Positions 1-9,110 of a DNA stretch of 20,308 bases are shown one piece after another. The notes beneath the pieces were generated by a model that saw only the letters and a list, made by a program, of their open reading frames with translations, searched no databases and had not been told where the DNA came from. The DNA is from Botryllus schlosseri (taxonomy: Eukaryota; Chordata; Ascidiacea; Stolidobranchia; Styelidae). The position numbers were made by a program, and so were the translations under genes. The DNA lies in assembly GCA_000444245.1 (NCBI GenBank), contig ATSW01088439.1:1-20308 (forward strand). Reading direction: 5' to 3'. Position 1 is the first letter of the stretch, and each line of letters begins with the position of its first letter.

Positions 1-803
1 ACTCAGAACTGATTACGTGAGCAGAGACAGGATAAAAATTGATGGCAATATATATGCAATTCCCGATCATATTGACCGATTCAATCATGAATTACAGAAA
101 ATTTTCGCGCTTCGCGCGTCTAGGCGATAAAACCCGTCTCTCTAAATCGCCCCGAAGGCAGCATAATTGGTAGTCCTATAGCTCACGACTGAAGCGTCCG
201 CATAATTTGATAGGTCCAGTCTTTATCAAAAGCTAGTTTCGCACTGATTACAAAAATGCAAATTGGAATCTCGCCAGGGCAATAAAACTACTCCGAAATA
301 GCCTCCAAAGGTCGACTGTTCTGAATGGCCAATGGCGTCAAGTGATTGATCGGAACAATGCCAATTTTCATATTTTGATGACATTTGGGTCCGTTTAATT
401 GCCCTGGTATTCGTGCGGCCCCGACCGTGCTATGAAATTCTAAATTTGGCCCTGACACCGAAAAAGTTTGGGAACCACTGCTATACATCATGAGTCCATT
501 TATATGTTGCGAATACATCGAGGACAAAAATAACGTATGAATAGGACGTCACATATTTTTGTTCTGATGTTTTTGCAGCAGATAACGTCCTTTTTCTAGT
601 CCTATCCCGACTGCAGGCAGTTAGTGTTATGGTCGATTTGGGGTAAGGTTACGTTAAGGTTAGCTGAAGTTATCTTGAACGCCTACCTTGTTATATTGAA
701 TGCCCACTATAACGACACTCGCTATTTTCCCCCCATGCTACACACATTGGCACGGTTTCAACACATAGATTCGATCAACGCACGGCAGACGAAGAGTCCC
801 AAC
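1..803. other. POC5 intron beyond exon 6
   Basis: No further POC5 exon is recognised. The only interpretable piece is a hAT terminal repeat ending at 480. The rest is unremarkable AT-rich sequence. Confidence 0.5.
440..480 (-). mobile_element. hAT-type terminal inverted repeat fragment
   Basis: Read on the minus strand from 480, it begins CAGTGGTTCCCAAACTTTTT, the classic terminus of Charlie/hAT elements. The matching second end was not found, so only a fragment is claimed; the body may extend towards about 280. Confidence 0.55.
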
Positions 804-974
804 CTGTCTCCTCTCGTCCATCATCCTCAGCTTCCACTGCATCATCCTGCGCGCCATCTCCAAACGGTCCTGCCCGGTTTGGACGGCCCGCGTCAAGTTC
901 GATATCACCTGGTCCTTCCGCCCGACGGAAACCTCGTAAGTGTGCAGCAGTTCTTTCAACTGCGAGATCTCGTC
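804..974 (-). CDS. POC5: POC5 exon 6 (last exon inside window)
   Basis: The acceptor is ttttccag|GACGAG and the donor GACAG|GTTGGG, phase 0, 171 nt. It encodes a coiled coil with KELLHTYEVSVGRKDQVISN followed by RRMMQWKLRMMDERRQ, matching vertebrate [20 protein letters not shown] and FHWRIGHVRARQ. No later exon (KVWKAWRS-like repeat 3) was recognised in 1-803. Confidence 0.93.
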
Positions 975-3900
975 CTGGAAAATTGGCGGTTAGGAATATG
1001 AATAAAATAAAAAATGACTAAATAAAGAAAGAAATTAGCGGAAAACTGTACGACAGGCTTCTGGTGGCGCAAAACTTTGATAATGCGTTAAAATATATAT
1101 CGATATCGGCAGATTCATTGATTCAAGGACCTTCGAAAATCTCCAAAACCAGACTCGGAACACTAGATAAATGTATTGTACGAAACGAGCCAATCTTGGT
1201 GTACGGACATTTGCCGTTCTCGTGCTTATGATAATGCAATCAATCCGATTTCATGAACTCAATTTAACTTTTGTTGTAATTCTTTCTAATATGGAATTTC
1301 AATAAAATTACTAGATTTTTGGAATTCAGCAATTCTAATTATAATCCAAAATAATCTAAAAGCTTACTAGAATAGGTTAGGGTCGCGGGTTTAGATTCAA
1401 GTTTGGGATCTAAGGTACAGGGTGCTTCTAAGCATCTTCACGGGGTACATTGATTGGCGATGGTTACAGGGAGCACTTCTTGTTGTGGATTAAGAAGTAC
1501 GCCAGACCCTAAAATCGTTTTGGGGCGTAGATGAAAGATTTGCGGGAATATCACCACGTATTTTCTGGTAAAAGAGGTCACCTGCAGCTTGTCCACGTCC
1601 GATTTGTGACCCTGCTCCATCTCGGACACTTTTCTGCGGTGCTCCTCATCGATAGAAATTTTAGTCTGACTCAGCTCGGCCTACAGAAAATGTAGCACGA
1701 GAGTTTACAAACTTTTTCACGGCCAGACAGAAATAACATCAACACTCAATGTATCTCCATATTACCATTTGAAGCTTCTTGGAGGTACGCAACTTCAACC
1801 TACAGTTCAGGTTCATGTAGGCCTATATACTATTCAACTGCATACTGCACGCCAGTGGTTCCCAACCTTTTTGCATGCCGGAGCCGCATTTCAAACTTCA
1901 GAGTACGTATGGAGCCGCATGAGAACATGCGAGTAGGCTACTTATAACTAAATTTTAAGGTAGCTATCCTACCTTTGGATGTCACCATCCAGATAATTCA
2001 AAAGCAAGCACATAGACTTCTATAGATTCTATCTCGGTTATTTTAGCATTGATAGACGCAGATTGGCGAGTGCTGTACATTGAAATAAACTGAAAATGCG
2101 TATCATTACTACAACATACTATTATGTCGTTATGTGATAGCTCTTCACACATTCTAGCACTTAATGCACAAGTTTGCGGAGGGTTATACGCTGAGTAATA
2201 TTGGACTTATTGCAATTTATATTTGATTATGAGCCGTTATTTTTATGTCACTAAAATTGTGATGAAATTTACTCTTCACAGAGACGGTATATAAAAGTCT
2301 GTGACCTGTAGAACCCAAGACATATCCTTGTCTGACACGAATTCATCCATAGCAGCCTTAGATGGCTTTAGACATACTAATATCCCTCATTTTAGCATTC
2401 ATATACAGAAATTCACTATAACTATTCATAGAAACAAACAACAACTGTCTGATATATTTTTATGGCATATTTAGAGGTCAACCAAAGCCGCTAGAAGGCT
2501 ACCTCAGAGCCGCGGTTGGGCATCATCGATCAGCAATGTTCTTGACTAGCTGCTGACAATTACACCTGACGAGTGTCAGCCGAAATTACTCAGGTTTACT
2601 TCAATACGAATATATTATTCAATTGTAGGCTGACACCATATTCTCACACAGGCCAGGCCAGAGAACATCATTAATTCATGGACTCGTGAATAAGTCATTA
2701 CAATCAGAGACGCACTAAAACTCACCAAAACCATAGTCTTCAATTTCCCGTGCCACTGATCCAAACGTTCGTTCATGCGCACCATATGCGGGTCCTTGTG
2801 TCTATATGACCCTTCTTTACCCGTCTTTGGGTCCTTTAAGTATGTCGAGATAGCGACCGGCTGTCTTGAAATGGGGTCGGATCGGTCCGATGCGGAGGTG
2901 GGTGAGGGTGAAAGCATGGGACCGCGGTACGGGGTCCGGCCTGGAGACGGCATCGGTCTAGGTGTGTGCTCTTCTGAATTAAGCAGACAAAAATCAGACC
3001 CAATTAAAAGACAGAATGAATTGTGGAGCATCGTTGCATATGCATAGTAGGGGTGTTCGAAAATGACTTTTTTCCCCAAATTGTACTGGCTACTTGATAA
3101 AATTGTTAGGTTACCTAATTTAGGCCTACACATCAAATTTGGTTCAATTCCAGCCAGTAGCCGCATCGCTACAGGAGAAGATAGTTTCTATTTATTGGAT
3201 AAAAACTTCAAAATTTTCTGTTCACCCCACGAAAGGGTTAGGTTGTCTATAGAAATGATGTTCACCAAATTTGGTTCAATTCCAACCAGTGGAAGCGGAG
3301 TTATTGCCGTCGAAAAATTTGGATTATCAATAAAATAGTATTTACGGTGACCAACTCTTTCAGTTATTTATTATAGGTGTGCCCACCGGAAAAGCTATTT
3401 TATTCAAATCCAAATTTTTCGACGGCAATAACTTCGCTTCCGCTGGTTGGAATTGAACCAAATTTGGCGAACATCGTTTCTATAGACAACCCAACCCTTT
3501 CATGGGGTGAACAGAAAATTTTGAAATTGTTGTTAATTTATTTTGATATAATAAATAGAAAATTTCTTCTCCTGTAGCAATGCGGCTACTGGCTGGAATT
3601 GAACCACATTTGGTGTGTAGGCCTAAATTAGGTAACCTAACAATTTTATCAAGTAGCCAGTACAATTTGAGAAAAGAAGTCATTTTTGAACACCCCTAAT
3701 GCGTAGGTTACCTCATTTTGAATTGGCGAGTGTTAATTGCGTGAATATTCAGCAACGGGGCGGAAAAAAAAGAGGTTGGGGGCTTTCCTTTGCCACCGGT
3801 CGTTCAAACATGAATACCCTCAACCTGAACTATGCATTATATATATAAAGTATGCCTACCGTGCAAAGATAGGGTAATACTGAAGTGCCACTCAGGCTGA

Positions 3901-6900
3901 CATCTCGATTGTTATAATTCATCACGAGTACCGTACAATCAAAACGAACTGCAATCGAATGCTAAAAAACAAGCCATTCTCACCACATCCTACTATAAGA
4001 CACAAAACAAAACATTAATTTTGTGCTACTGAACAATATTTAGCAAGTCGGAGTGGTAATCGCGCTGGAGTATTCTGGCACTTACTTAAACAACCGACGC
4101 CGGCCACAAAAACTTTAAAAATCAATATCATGATTGATACATACCCAGAAATTTCAACAGTTTACGTTTTAATATCGGTACCTGGCCGCCAATTCTCCGT
4201 TTGCCTTCTAGCGGTCTCCGGCTCTTCGCTACCGACTGCGCTGTCTTCTTCTGTGTGTGTCGAACGAGTGGTTACCGTTGAGCCGGCTGTGTACGAAAAT
4301 ACAATCGTAAAATAACATACAAACACTGTCAACTACCAGAGGGGCTCAAAGTAATCACAGTTTGGTATGGTACTCAAGTAGTATGAAAGTAAAGCTGTAC
4401 ATTTCTACTACTTTACAACAAATACAAGGAGAGATTTGCAAAATATGTCAAACTACTTCAAGTGTAGATATGAAGGGGCCTGGCATGTACTCAAGTAGTT
4501 TCAAGAAGAACACATGGTCGAATGTGGCCACTTGCAAAATATTCTATAAAATTAAGATCTTGGTCATTCATGGTAACTTCATCAATAAATAAAACCATTG
4601 CTTTGTGGGTGGGCGCTAAATATAGTGTGAAATTGACCAAGATATTAATCTTACCTATCTCGTCTGAGATCGACGCAGCAAAATATTGCTTAGAAATTTG
4701 GTGGAGGCTATTTATAACAATCTCGCTTGTAGACACAACATGGAAACATATCCCAAAAGTACTTTGTGCTATTTAAAATTCAAATTACAAAGATTCTAAA
4801 GTATATAGAGCGAGTGTAGCCTACTTTTTCCCCAAACCAGGGTTGCAACCAAGTCACAAGGTCGCGAGTCACAAGTCAATCTCACATTTATAGTTTTGAC
4901 TCAAGTCAAGTCGAGTCCGGCTTTAATTCACCACCGAGTCAAGTCCGAGTCCAAGTTAGCTACTAGAGGGTCAAGTTCGAGTCATAGTGTTTTGACTCGA
5001 GCCCAAGTCAATATGCTTACTGATCAGTTTTCAGTTCAATGCGGTTCAGCAAACTTTTTCAACTCTGCTTAAGTGATATAGAATGGCTCGCATTTATAAT
5101 ATCGTACTTTTCTTCAGTCTCAACAGTTTCTGGCCCTATTTTCCAAGTATCAGGACTGATAGACGAAATACCAATCATGTGGTGACCTTACTATTCTTCG
5201 AAGTTACAATGAAATGGCTGTCTTGGACGTCCTAGTCTCAAGTCATGCACAATGACTCGAAAAATTGACTCAAGTCAAGTCAAGTCAAATACTTTCTTGT
5301 GCATCCCGAAAAAGTACAAGTATTTTGTTACTGCCCACTTCTGTCAAGGAGGCAATACAATACTCACTGGAATATTCTCCGATAGTGGTCAACGGCTGTT
5401 GGTCAACACCAGATAATCGAAGCTGCGGCAAGGTAGTAGACTCCGTAGCGACTGTACTTGGGTTCCATTTCGGAGTCACGATTGCATACTTTATAAGCTC
5501 GTCATACTCTTCCTGTAAAATGAATTAGACGAGAAATCATTGCAATGTTAAGTTTCAGGACAATAATGTAGGATCTGATCTTCATTGAGAGAGACAAACC
5601 AGTTCAAACACTGACTTGGACAACTAGATAATTAAGCTAATTAACGCAAAAGCTGATAAAGTCATTCTAATCTTATTTGAGAAAAGTTTCTACGCCCTAA
5701 TTTCAATTCGAATGTCTGCTTTTCTTGAAAACACTACCAGAGAACTGTATGGTGCGGAACGAGTTTGACACAATTCCAACCCTTAGAAGCAAAGTTATTT
5801 CAGTTTTTCATTCATAATTCTGGGTTTTCACACCGTCAATGCTATACTTGCAAATTTAAAACTATAAAATGCAATAACTCCGCTTTTAGCCATTGGAATT
5901 GAGAAAAAATTGTTATGCAACATTCTTCTCTTGGCAACTTCAGTAGCCCTAATTCTAATCTGATTTCGACAATCTGAGTCATATTTAAGTTAATTGCGCA
6001 CATTTTAGTTAATATAGGCCTACATGACACACAGTCTGTCCGACAGACCACAGATATAGGAGTGGGGTGAAATTGGCTATAATTATGTCTGAAATGACAT
6101 CATATACATTGGTGACAAATGACAACATCCACATATTTTGATGATTGCGAGATTTTTCGATTTTCTGGGATAGGGTTATGCATATAAATATGAGGTGGGT
6201 TTGGTTAAGTCGAGCTTTTGGATTCATTTGCATGTGTTATGTTATCATTGGGTAACGGTTATGTCAGGAGTACACTACAAAAAAAAATAAGACATTTTTT
6301 ATCTTATTATCTTAAAGTGACTTTTTATGAAAAAATGTCTTAAAGACCAATTAGTCTTACCAAGTACTTTATGTCTCAAAAGTAAGCCAGAAATTGATCG
6401 AAAATGGTAGCAGTGCCTTGGGGGCGTCCTTTTCAATGTTAGGGGTCTGAGCGGAGGAGGGGAAGGATGAGAGAGACCAGAAATTGCAGTGTTGAGATGA
6501 TCCTGACTAAGTTTACAAGGTATTCACTAGATATAGTTATCAAGGTACATGCCACTTACTACTCACGTGTACTATTCAGATCAATATATATATGGTTGTC
6601 TGAGTCGAAAATAGCATTTATGGTGAGTGGGTGGTAAAATGAGACCAAATCATCCTCATTTCTTAAATTTGAGACCAAATTTGTCTAATTTTGAGACCAA
6701 TTTGTCTAATTTTTTTTTGTAGTGTAGTGTTATAATGTTGAGTCAGAGGTCAGTTTCGGGGTTAGGGTAGAGGTTAACCAAACCCAAACTGGCTTAATAT
6801 GTCCTCTTCCTAACCTCTGAAGTAAATCAATCCCAATTCCATCACTAGACTCCATTTAAACGACTATTCCAACCCTATACACAAGTCCAGCGTCACCTCC

Positions 6901-7220
6901 CAATTATAAATCCACCCATACATATTGCATAGCTGCAGTGAACCTTGTGCGATGCCAGACTGGCCAGTATACCACTGCTCCAACAGTGTTTATGATTATT
7001 CTGATCATTCATTAGTCAATTTGGTTGATACGCAACGGTTGGCAAGCAAATGAACAATCTGTTCGCTGATGGCCTGATGCTTCTTATACCAAATTAGTCC
7101 ACACGCCATTACAAAAAGCCAAACATATCCCACCTGCAGCTCAGTTGAGACGGAGCTTCCCCTCGATGTCTCTGACGGCAAATTGGGTAATTCCTCTCTT
7201 TCTTCGCTCATCGTCGACAT
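804..7220 (-). CDS. POC5: POC5 centriolar protein, N-terminal half (six exons, 3' end outside window)
   Basis: POC5 is a centrin-binding protein of the distal centriole lumen, needed for centriole elongation and maturation. Exons, in coding order on the minus strand: 7220-7134, 5512-5368, 4286-4182, 2973-2726, 1680-1582, 974-804. All have GT/AG borders and their phases join (0,1,1,0,0), giving about 285 residues. The N-terminus has SRGSSVSTELQ followed by EEYDELIKYAIVTPKWN, close to [25 protein letters not shown] as I remember it from vertebrate POC5. Residues about 113-195 are Ser/Pro-rich and end in RMNERLDQWHGKLKTMVL, the start of centrin-binding repeat 1. Residues 196-285 are predicted coiled coil and carry KELLHTYEVSVGRKDQVI, the best-conserved POC5 motif, then MMQWKLRMMDERRQ, the start of the second repeat. 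Vertebrate POC5 is about 575 residues, so roughly half is missing, cut by the window edge at base 1. ATG 7211 (MSEEREEL) is an alternative start. Identification rests on remembered family sequence. Confidence 0.92.
1582..1680 (-). CDS. POC5: POC5 exon 5
   Basis: The acceptor is ttctgtag|GCC and the donor CTGCAG|GTGACC, phase 0 on both sides, 99 nt. It encodes AELSQTKISIDEEHRRKVSE and continues as a charged helix ending VDKLQ. It aligns with vertebrate [20 protein letters not shown], but the two tryptophans of that stretch are absent. Confidence 0.88.
1853..2528 (+). mobile_element. Non-autonomous hAT element (about 676 bp)
   Basis: The left end is CAGTGGTTCCCAACCTTTTT. The right end, reversed, reads CGATGATGCCCAACCGCGGC, a decayed version of the same terminus. 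GGAGCCGCAT motifs follow both ends, as in many hAT families. Flanking 8-bp duplications are not visible, so the copy is old or the right boundary is approximate. Confidence 0.6.
2535..2637 (+). mobile_element. Solo arm of the 15038-family foldback element
   Basis: It contains GCTGACAATTACACCTGACG and GAGTGTCAGCCGAAATTACT, closely matching the terminal arm at 15062-15105. It then continues through a shared TATTATTCAATTGTA. It ends in ggctgacacc, possibly a stub of the opposite arm, so this is a deleted copy. Confidence 0.75.
2726..2973 (-). CDS. POC5: POC5 exon 4
   Basis: The acceptor is taattcag|AAGAG and the donor TTTTG|GTGAGT (phase 0). It encodes a Pro/Ser-rich linker with RPMPSPGRTPYRGPMLSPSP, then RMNERLDQWHGKLKTMVL. 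The latter aligns with vertebrate 'KMENVLDLWSSGLKTNII', the start of the first centrin-binding repeat. Confidence 0.92.
3050..3696. mobile_element. hAT-like foldback MITE (647 bp, long hairpin)
   Basis: The two arms (about 3050-3355 and 3376-3696) are inverted copies along almost their whole length, joined by a short AT-rich centre. The ends read TAGGGGTGTTC... and ...GAACACCCCTA. Flanks ATGCATAG (3040-3047) and ATGCGTAG (3699-3706) form an 8-bp target duplication with one mismatch, fitting the hAT superfamily. Each arm repeats an internal AATTTGGTTCAATTCCA motif twice. No transposase is present. It lies in POC5 intron 3. Confidence 0.85.
3707..4181. other. POC5 intron 3 remainder
   Basis: It is AT-rich intron sequence between the foldback element and exon 3. 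I see no gene, RNA or clear repeat in it. Confidence 0.5.
4182..4286 (-). CDS. POC5: POC5 exon 3
   Basis: Entered in phase 1 through acceptor gtacacag|CC, with donor CCAG|GTACCG (phase 1). It encodes an acidic, low-complexity linker (STHTEEDSAVGSEEPETARR). The exon is 105 nt and symmetric in phase, so skipping it would keep the frame. Similarity to known POC5 is weak here; the call rests on splice signals and on joining phases with both neighbours. Confidence 0.78.
4366..4505. repeat. TACTCAAGTAGT-type dispersed repeat
   Basis: TACTCAAGTAGTATGAAAGT and a second TACTCAAGTAGTTTCAAG flank a short segment. Related 'ACTTCTACTTAAGTAA / TACTTGAGTA' sequence recurs at 11450-11615 and 14645-14730. 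It is probably the interior of an unclassified DNA transposon family; ends were not defined. Confidence 0.45.
4552..4655. repeat. Short inverted repeat
   Basis: TTAAGATCTTGGTCA near 4553 and TGACCAAGATATTAATCTTA near 4635 form imperfect inverted arms about 70 bp apart. The AAGATCTTGGT core also starts the palindrome at 17573, so the two may be related. Confidence 0.4.
4838..5295 (+). mobile_element. GACTCAAGTC-rich hAT MITE, 3'-truncated copy
   Basis: It starts CAGGGTTGCAACCAAGTCAC and follows the full copy at 16288 through the GACTCAAGTCAAGTCGAGTC runs and the internal AGTATCAGGACTGATAGACG block. The terminal TTACAACCCTG is missing. It lies in POC5 intron 2, close to exon 2. Confidence 0.8.
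5368..5512 (-). CDS. POC5: POC5 exon 2
   Basis: The acceptor is ttttacag|GAAGAG and the donor TCCA|GTGAGT (phase 1). It opens with EEYDELIKYAIVTPKWN, the conserved N-terminal POC5 block, and continues with a Ser/Thr-rich stretch ending GEYS. A partial GACTCAAGTC-type MITE ends about 80 bp beyond the donor. Confidence 0.92.
5740..5945. mobile_element. Decayed copy of the 3050-type foldback family
   Basis: ACAATTCCAACCCTTAGAAG near 5770 and its inverted counterpart GCTTTTAGCCATTGGAATTG near 5883 match the central inverted motifs of the 3050 element. The outer ends are not recognisable. It lies in POC5 intron 1. Confidence 0.5.
6273..6724. mobile_element. CACTAC-ended MITE (452 bp)
   Basis: The left end CACTACAAAAAAAAATAAGA and the reversed right end CACTACAAAAAAAAATTAGA are inverted repeats of about 22 bp. 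TA flanks both sides. The CACTAC terminus recalls CACTA (EnSpm) elements, but a TA duplication also fits Tc1/mariner-like MITEs. The interior is non-coding. It lies in POC5 intron 1. Confidence 0.7.
7134..7220 (-). CDS. POC5: POC5 exon 1 (start codon)
   Basis: It encodes 29 residues, starting MSTMSEEREELPNLP and ending in STELQ. The donor is CAG|GTGGGA, phase 0. An upstream in-frame ATG at 7265 would add 15 unconserved residues (MFCVKIRV...). The family begins with an MSxxEE-like N-terminus, which favours 7220 or 7211. Confidence 0.88.
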
Positions 7221-8179
7221 CTTTTTATTATAATTTACGCAAACACGGATTTTCACACAAAACAAAAACCACTCGATGTTTGCAACGAAATGATTTAAAT
7301 GGCGTACCGGTTGCCACGCTTCACTAAGCTAACATATGGCTCACGGTACCCGAACCGGATAACAGTATCTCCTCAAGTTTTTATGCGATCCGTAGCTGAG
7401 ACACAACCTTCAACCAGTATTTAGTGCAATTATGCAATATTCTGCGAGTGTTACAATGCTATACAACTATCTTCCGTGGGGTTGACCGGCAATATTACCA
7501 CAAAATACCCACAACAGCACCATGAAGACATTCTCAATAGCATATCACAGGAAATGTAATCTGTAGCTCTGAAGCTTTGCTCTTTTTATGGATGTATCAA
7601 TCACGTCGATGCTCTTCGTCTCTACGAAGACAGGCCAACATGCACATTATATATGCACCTCACTCATGTATCTCTCCAACAGCTCAATCCACTGAGACTT
7701 CCTTGTTGCAACCTCAGTCCTAGTATCAAACTTTTGGCCTTTCTCAAGCATCTTGCACCTTAAATAGAGGCTCTTACCTACTAACAACCGTCATTGTTTA
7801 ATGTCTATACAAGTTTTCAGACAAAAGCACGGATAAAAGTCGAAATGTACACACATCAAAAATTGTAACAGACAAACGGTACAGTGCAGATTCACATAAA
7901 TCAATGATATCACACAACTATCCGGACATTTAGTTGAAAATTCAATAAATGAAAGCAGGTATCATGCAAAACACACTTCACCCAGCTTGTACGGGCTGGT
8001 TGATACACTTACTAGTCCTTATACAGCGAAAATTGTAACAACGGGAAAATATGTGCCTGTAACAATCCTATTGCACAGGAAATCAAAGAAAAAACACCAG
8101 CCAAACAAATAGCATCGCTCGCTCCCACATAAAGGGCGCCATTTGGACTGCGAGCTAAGTGCAGAAAATTACGTAATGC

Positions 8180-8539
8180 TAGAGTTACCACATTTTGGGA
8201 ATCTGAAAAGAGAAAACTTTTAGAAGATTATCGGACTTACAATACCGGAGTAAAATTGGTAAATTTATGGGAGTTTGTAGCTGGTTGACTAAAAAAAAGG
8301 TAATTTTTCCGACTCGACTCCAGAAATATACACTTTTATTGAATCCCGCCGTTGGAGTCAACTCCTGAAAGGCCCGCCGGAACGTTACTTGAGTACTGAT
8401 TTCCTATATCTTAGTTGAATTTTAACACAAATTTAACCAAAATTCTCTAAAAAGAGGACATTTGGGCGTCATCCGATGAACCTTTCAAAATGTCAAAATA
8501 GAGGACAAATCTTCTTAAAGAGGACGTATGGTAACCCTA
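8180..8539. mobile_element. Possible decayed hAT MITE in the NBR1 3'UTR region
   Basis: The left end TAGAGTTACCA and the reversed right end TAGGGTTACCATACGTCC are similar. The right side has AGAGGAC repeats typical of hAT MITEs with a CCATACGTCC terminus. Flanks cgtaatgc and cttaacgt agree at only 5 of 8 positions. The left boundary is tentative. Confidence 0.4.
8335..8340 (-). terminator. Candidate NBR1 polyadenylation signal AATAAA
   Basis: TTTATT on the plus strand reads AATAAA on the coding strand, about 510 nt after the NBR1 stop. It is the first canonical hexamer I saw downstream of the stop. No transcript evidence is available. Confidence 0.4.
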
Positions 8540-8849
8540 CTTAACGTGGACTTCGACGATTTAACGTCCAGTCATTGAGAGCAAGCCTTCACTGGTATAC
8601 AAGGTTTTTGGAATTCACAGGACTAATTCTCCACCACGGTTAAGGTAAAATTACGCCTCCAGTCATAATACTGATTCTTGGCAGAGGGAGTACTTTTACG
8701 CTTCAACAGTACTCAAGCGGTTTTGTTTTTTTACAGACAGTCTGTAACTCGAAAATGCCGTGCAAATCATCAAGGATTACATATTCTACATACAAAATCA
8801 AATTTACACACAAAGAAATGCATCCAAAGGCCCGAATTTAGCCCATTCT

Positions 8850-9110
8850 TCAAGCCGTTTGATCGTACTGTTGTTCCGCGTCGGCGCGCAACACTAACGC
8901 CTGCACGGTGCGGGTCAGGTCCCCCGAGCACTGGTTGAAAATGTCCCTGTTCAAGTCAAGGTCGTGAAATCCCATCTCGTAGAGTTGGTCGAGAGGGCCC
9001 AACTCCACCTCCTGATAGCGTCTGGTCTGGAAGCTCGGGGGCGGTGTGTGGAATATGTCCTGGTCCTGATCGTCTGATGTCCCAGGGCCGTCTGCGGAAA
9101 CTCCTCCATC
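8850..9110 (-). CDS. NBR1: NBR1 last exon, UBA domain and stop
   Basis: The acceptor is tctttccag|GATGGAG (phase 0), and the exon reads to TGA at 8852-8850. The UBA spans PLDQLYEMGFHDLDLNRDIF, FNQCSGDLTRTVQALVLRAD. The MGF loop and closing helix match the UBA consensus and vertebrate NBR1 AHLFEMGFCDRQLNLRLL. The tail ends EQQYDQTA. Confidence 0.92.
   Translation of the reverse strand, partial: DGGVSADGPGTSDDQDQDIFHTPPPSFQTRRYQEVELGPLDQLYEMGFHDLDLNRDIFNQCSGDLTRTVQALVLRADAEQQYDQTA

Larger units (their letters stand above)
7221..8849. other. Spacer between NBR1 stop and POC5 start
   Basis: It should hold the NBR1 3'UTR and the POC5 promoter and 5'UTR. No coding exon was recognised. An AATAAA lies at 8340-8335 on the minus strand. 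On the plus strand GGCGCCATTT at 8136-8145 and AAATGGCG near 7297 resemble YY1-type promoter or 5'UTR motifs, but this is weak. A possible decayed transposon lies at 8180-8539. Confidence 0.6.

Noticed and set aside
624-1001. Plus-strand 125-codon ORF
   Set aside because: It is the antisense shadow of POC5 exon 6; the minus strand carries the conserved KELLHTYEVSVGRKDQ motif and splice sites.
3063-3683. Several overlapping ORFs on both strands around 3063-3683
   Set aside because: They arise from the two inverted arms of a non-coding foldback element; mirrored peptides on both strands reflect the palindrome.
4838-5295. Runs of GACTCAAGTC taken as a possible CRISPR or satellite array
   Set aside because: The units are irregular, lie at the ends of a transposon with hAT termini, and recur with the same core elsewhere in the window.
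7221-7265. Upstream in-frame ATG for POC5 at 7265
   Set aside because: The added residues (MFCVKIRVCVNYNKK) have no counterpart in the family, while MSTMSEE matches the usual POC5 N-terminus.
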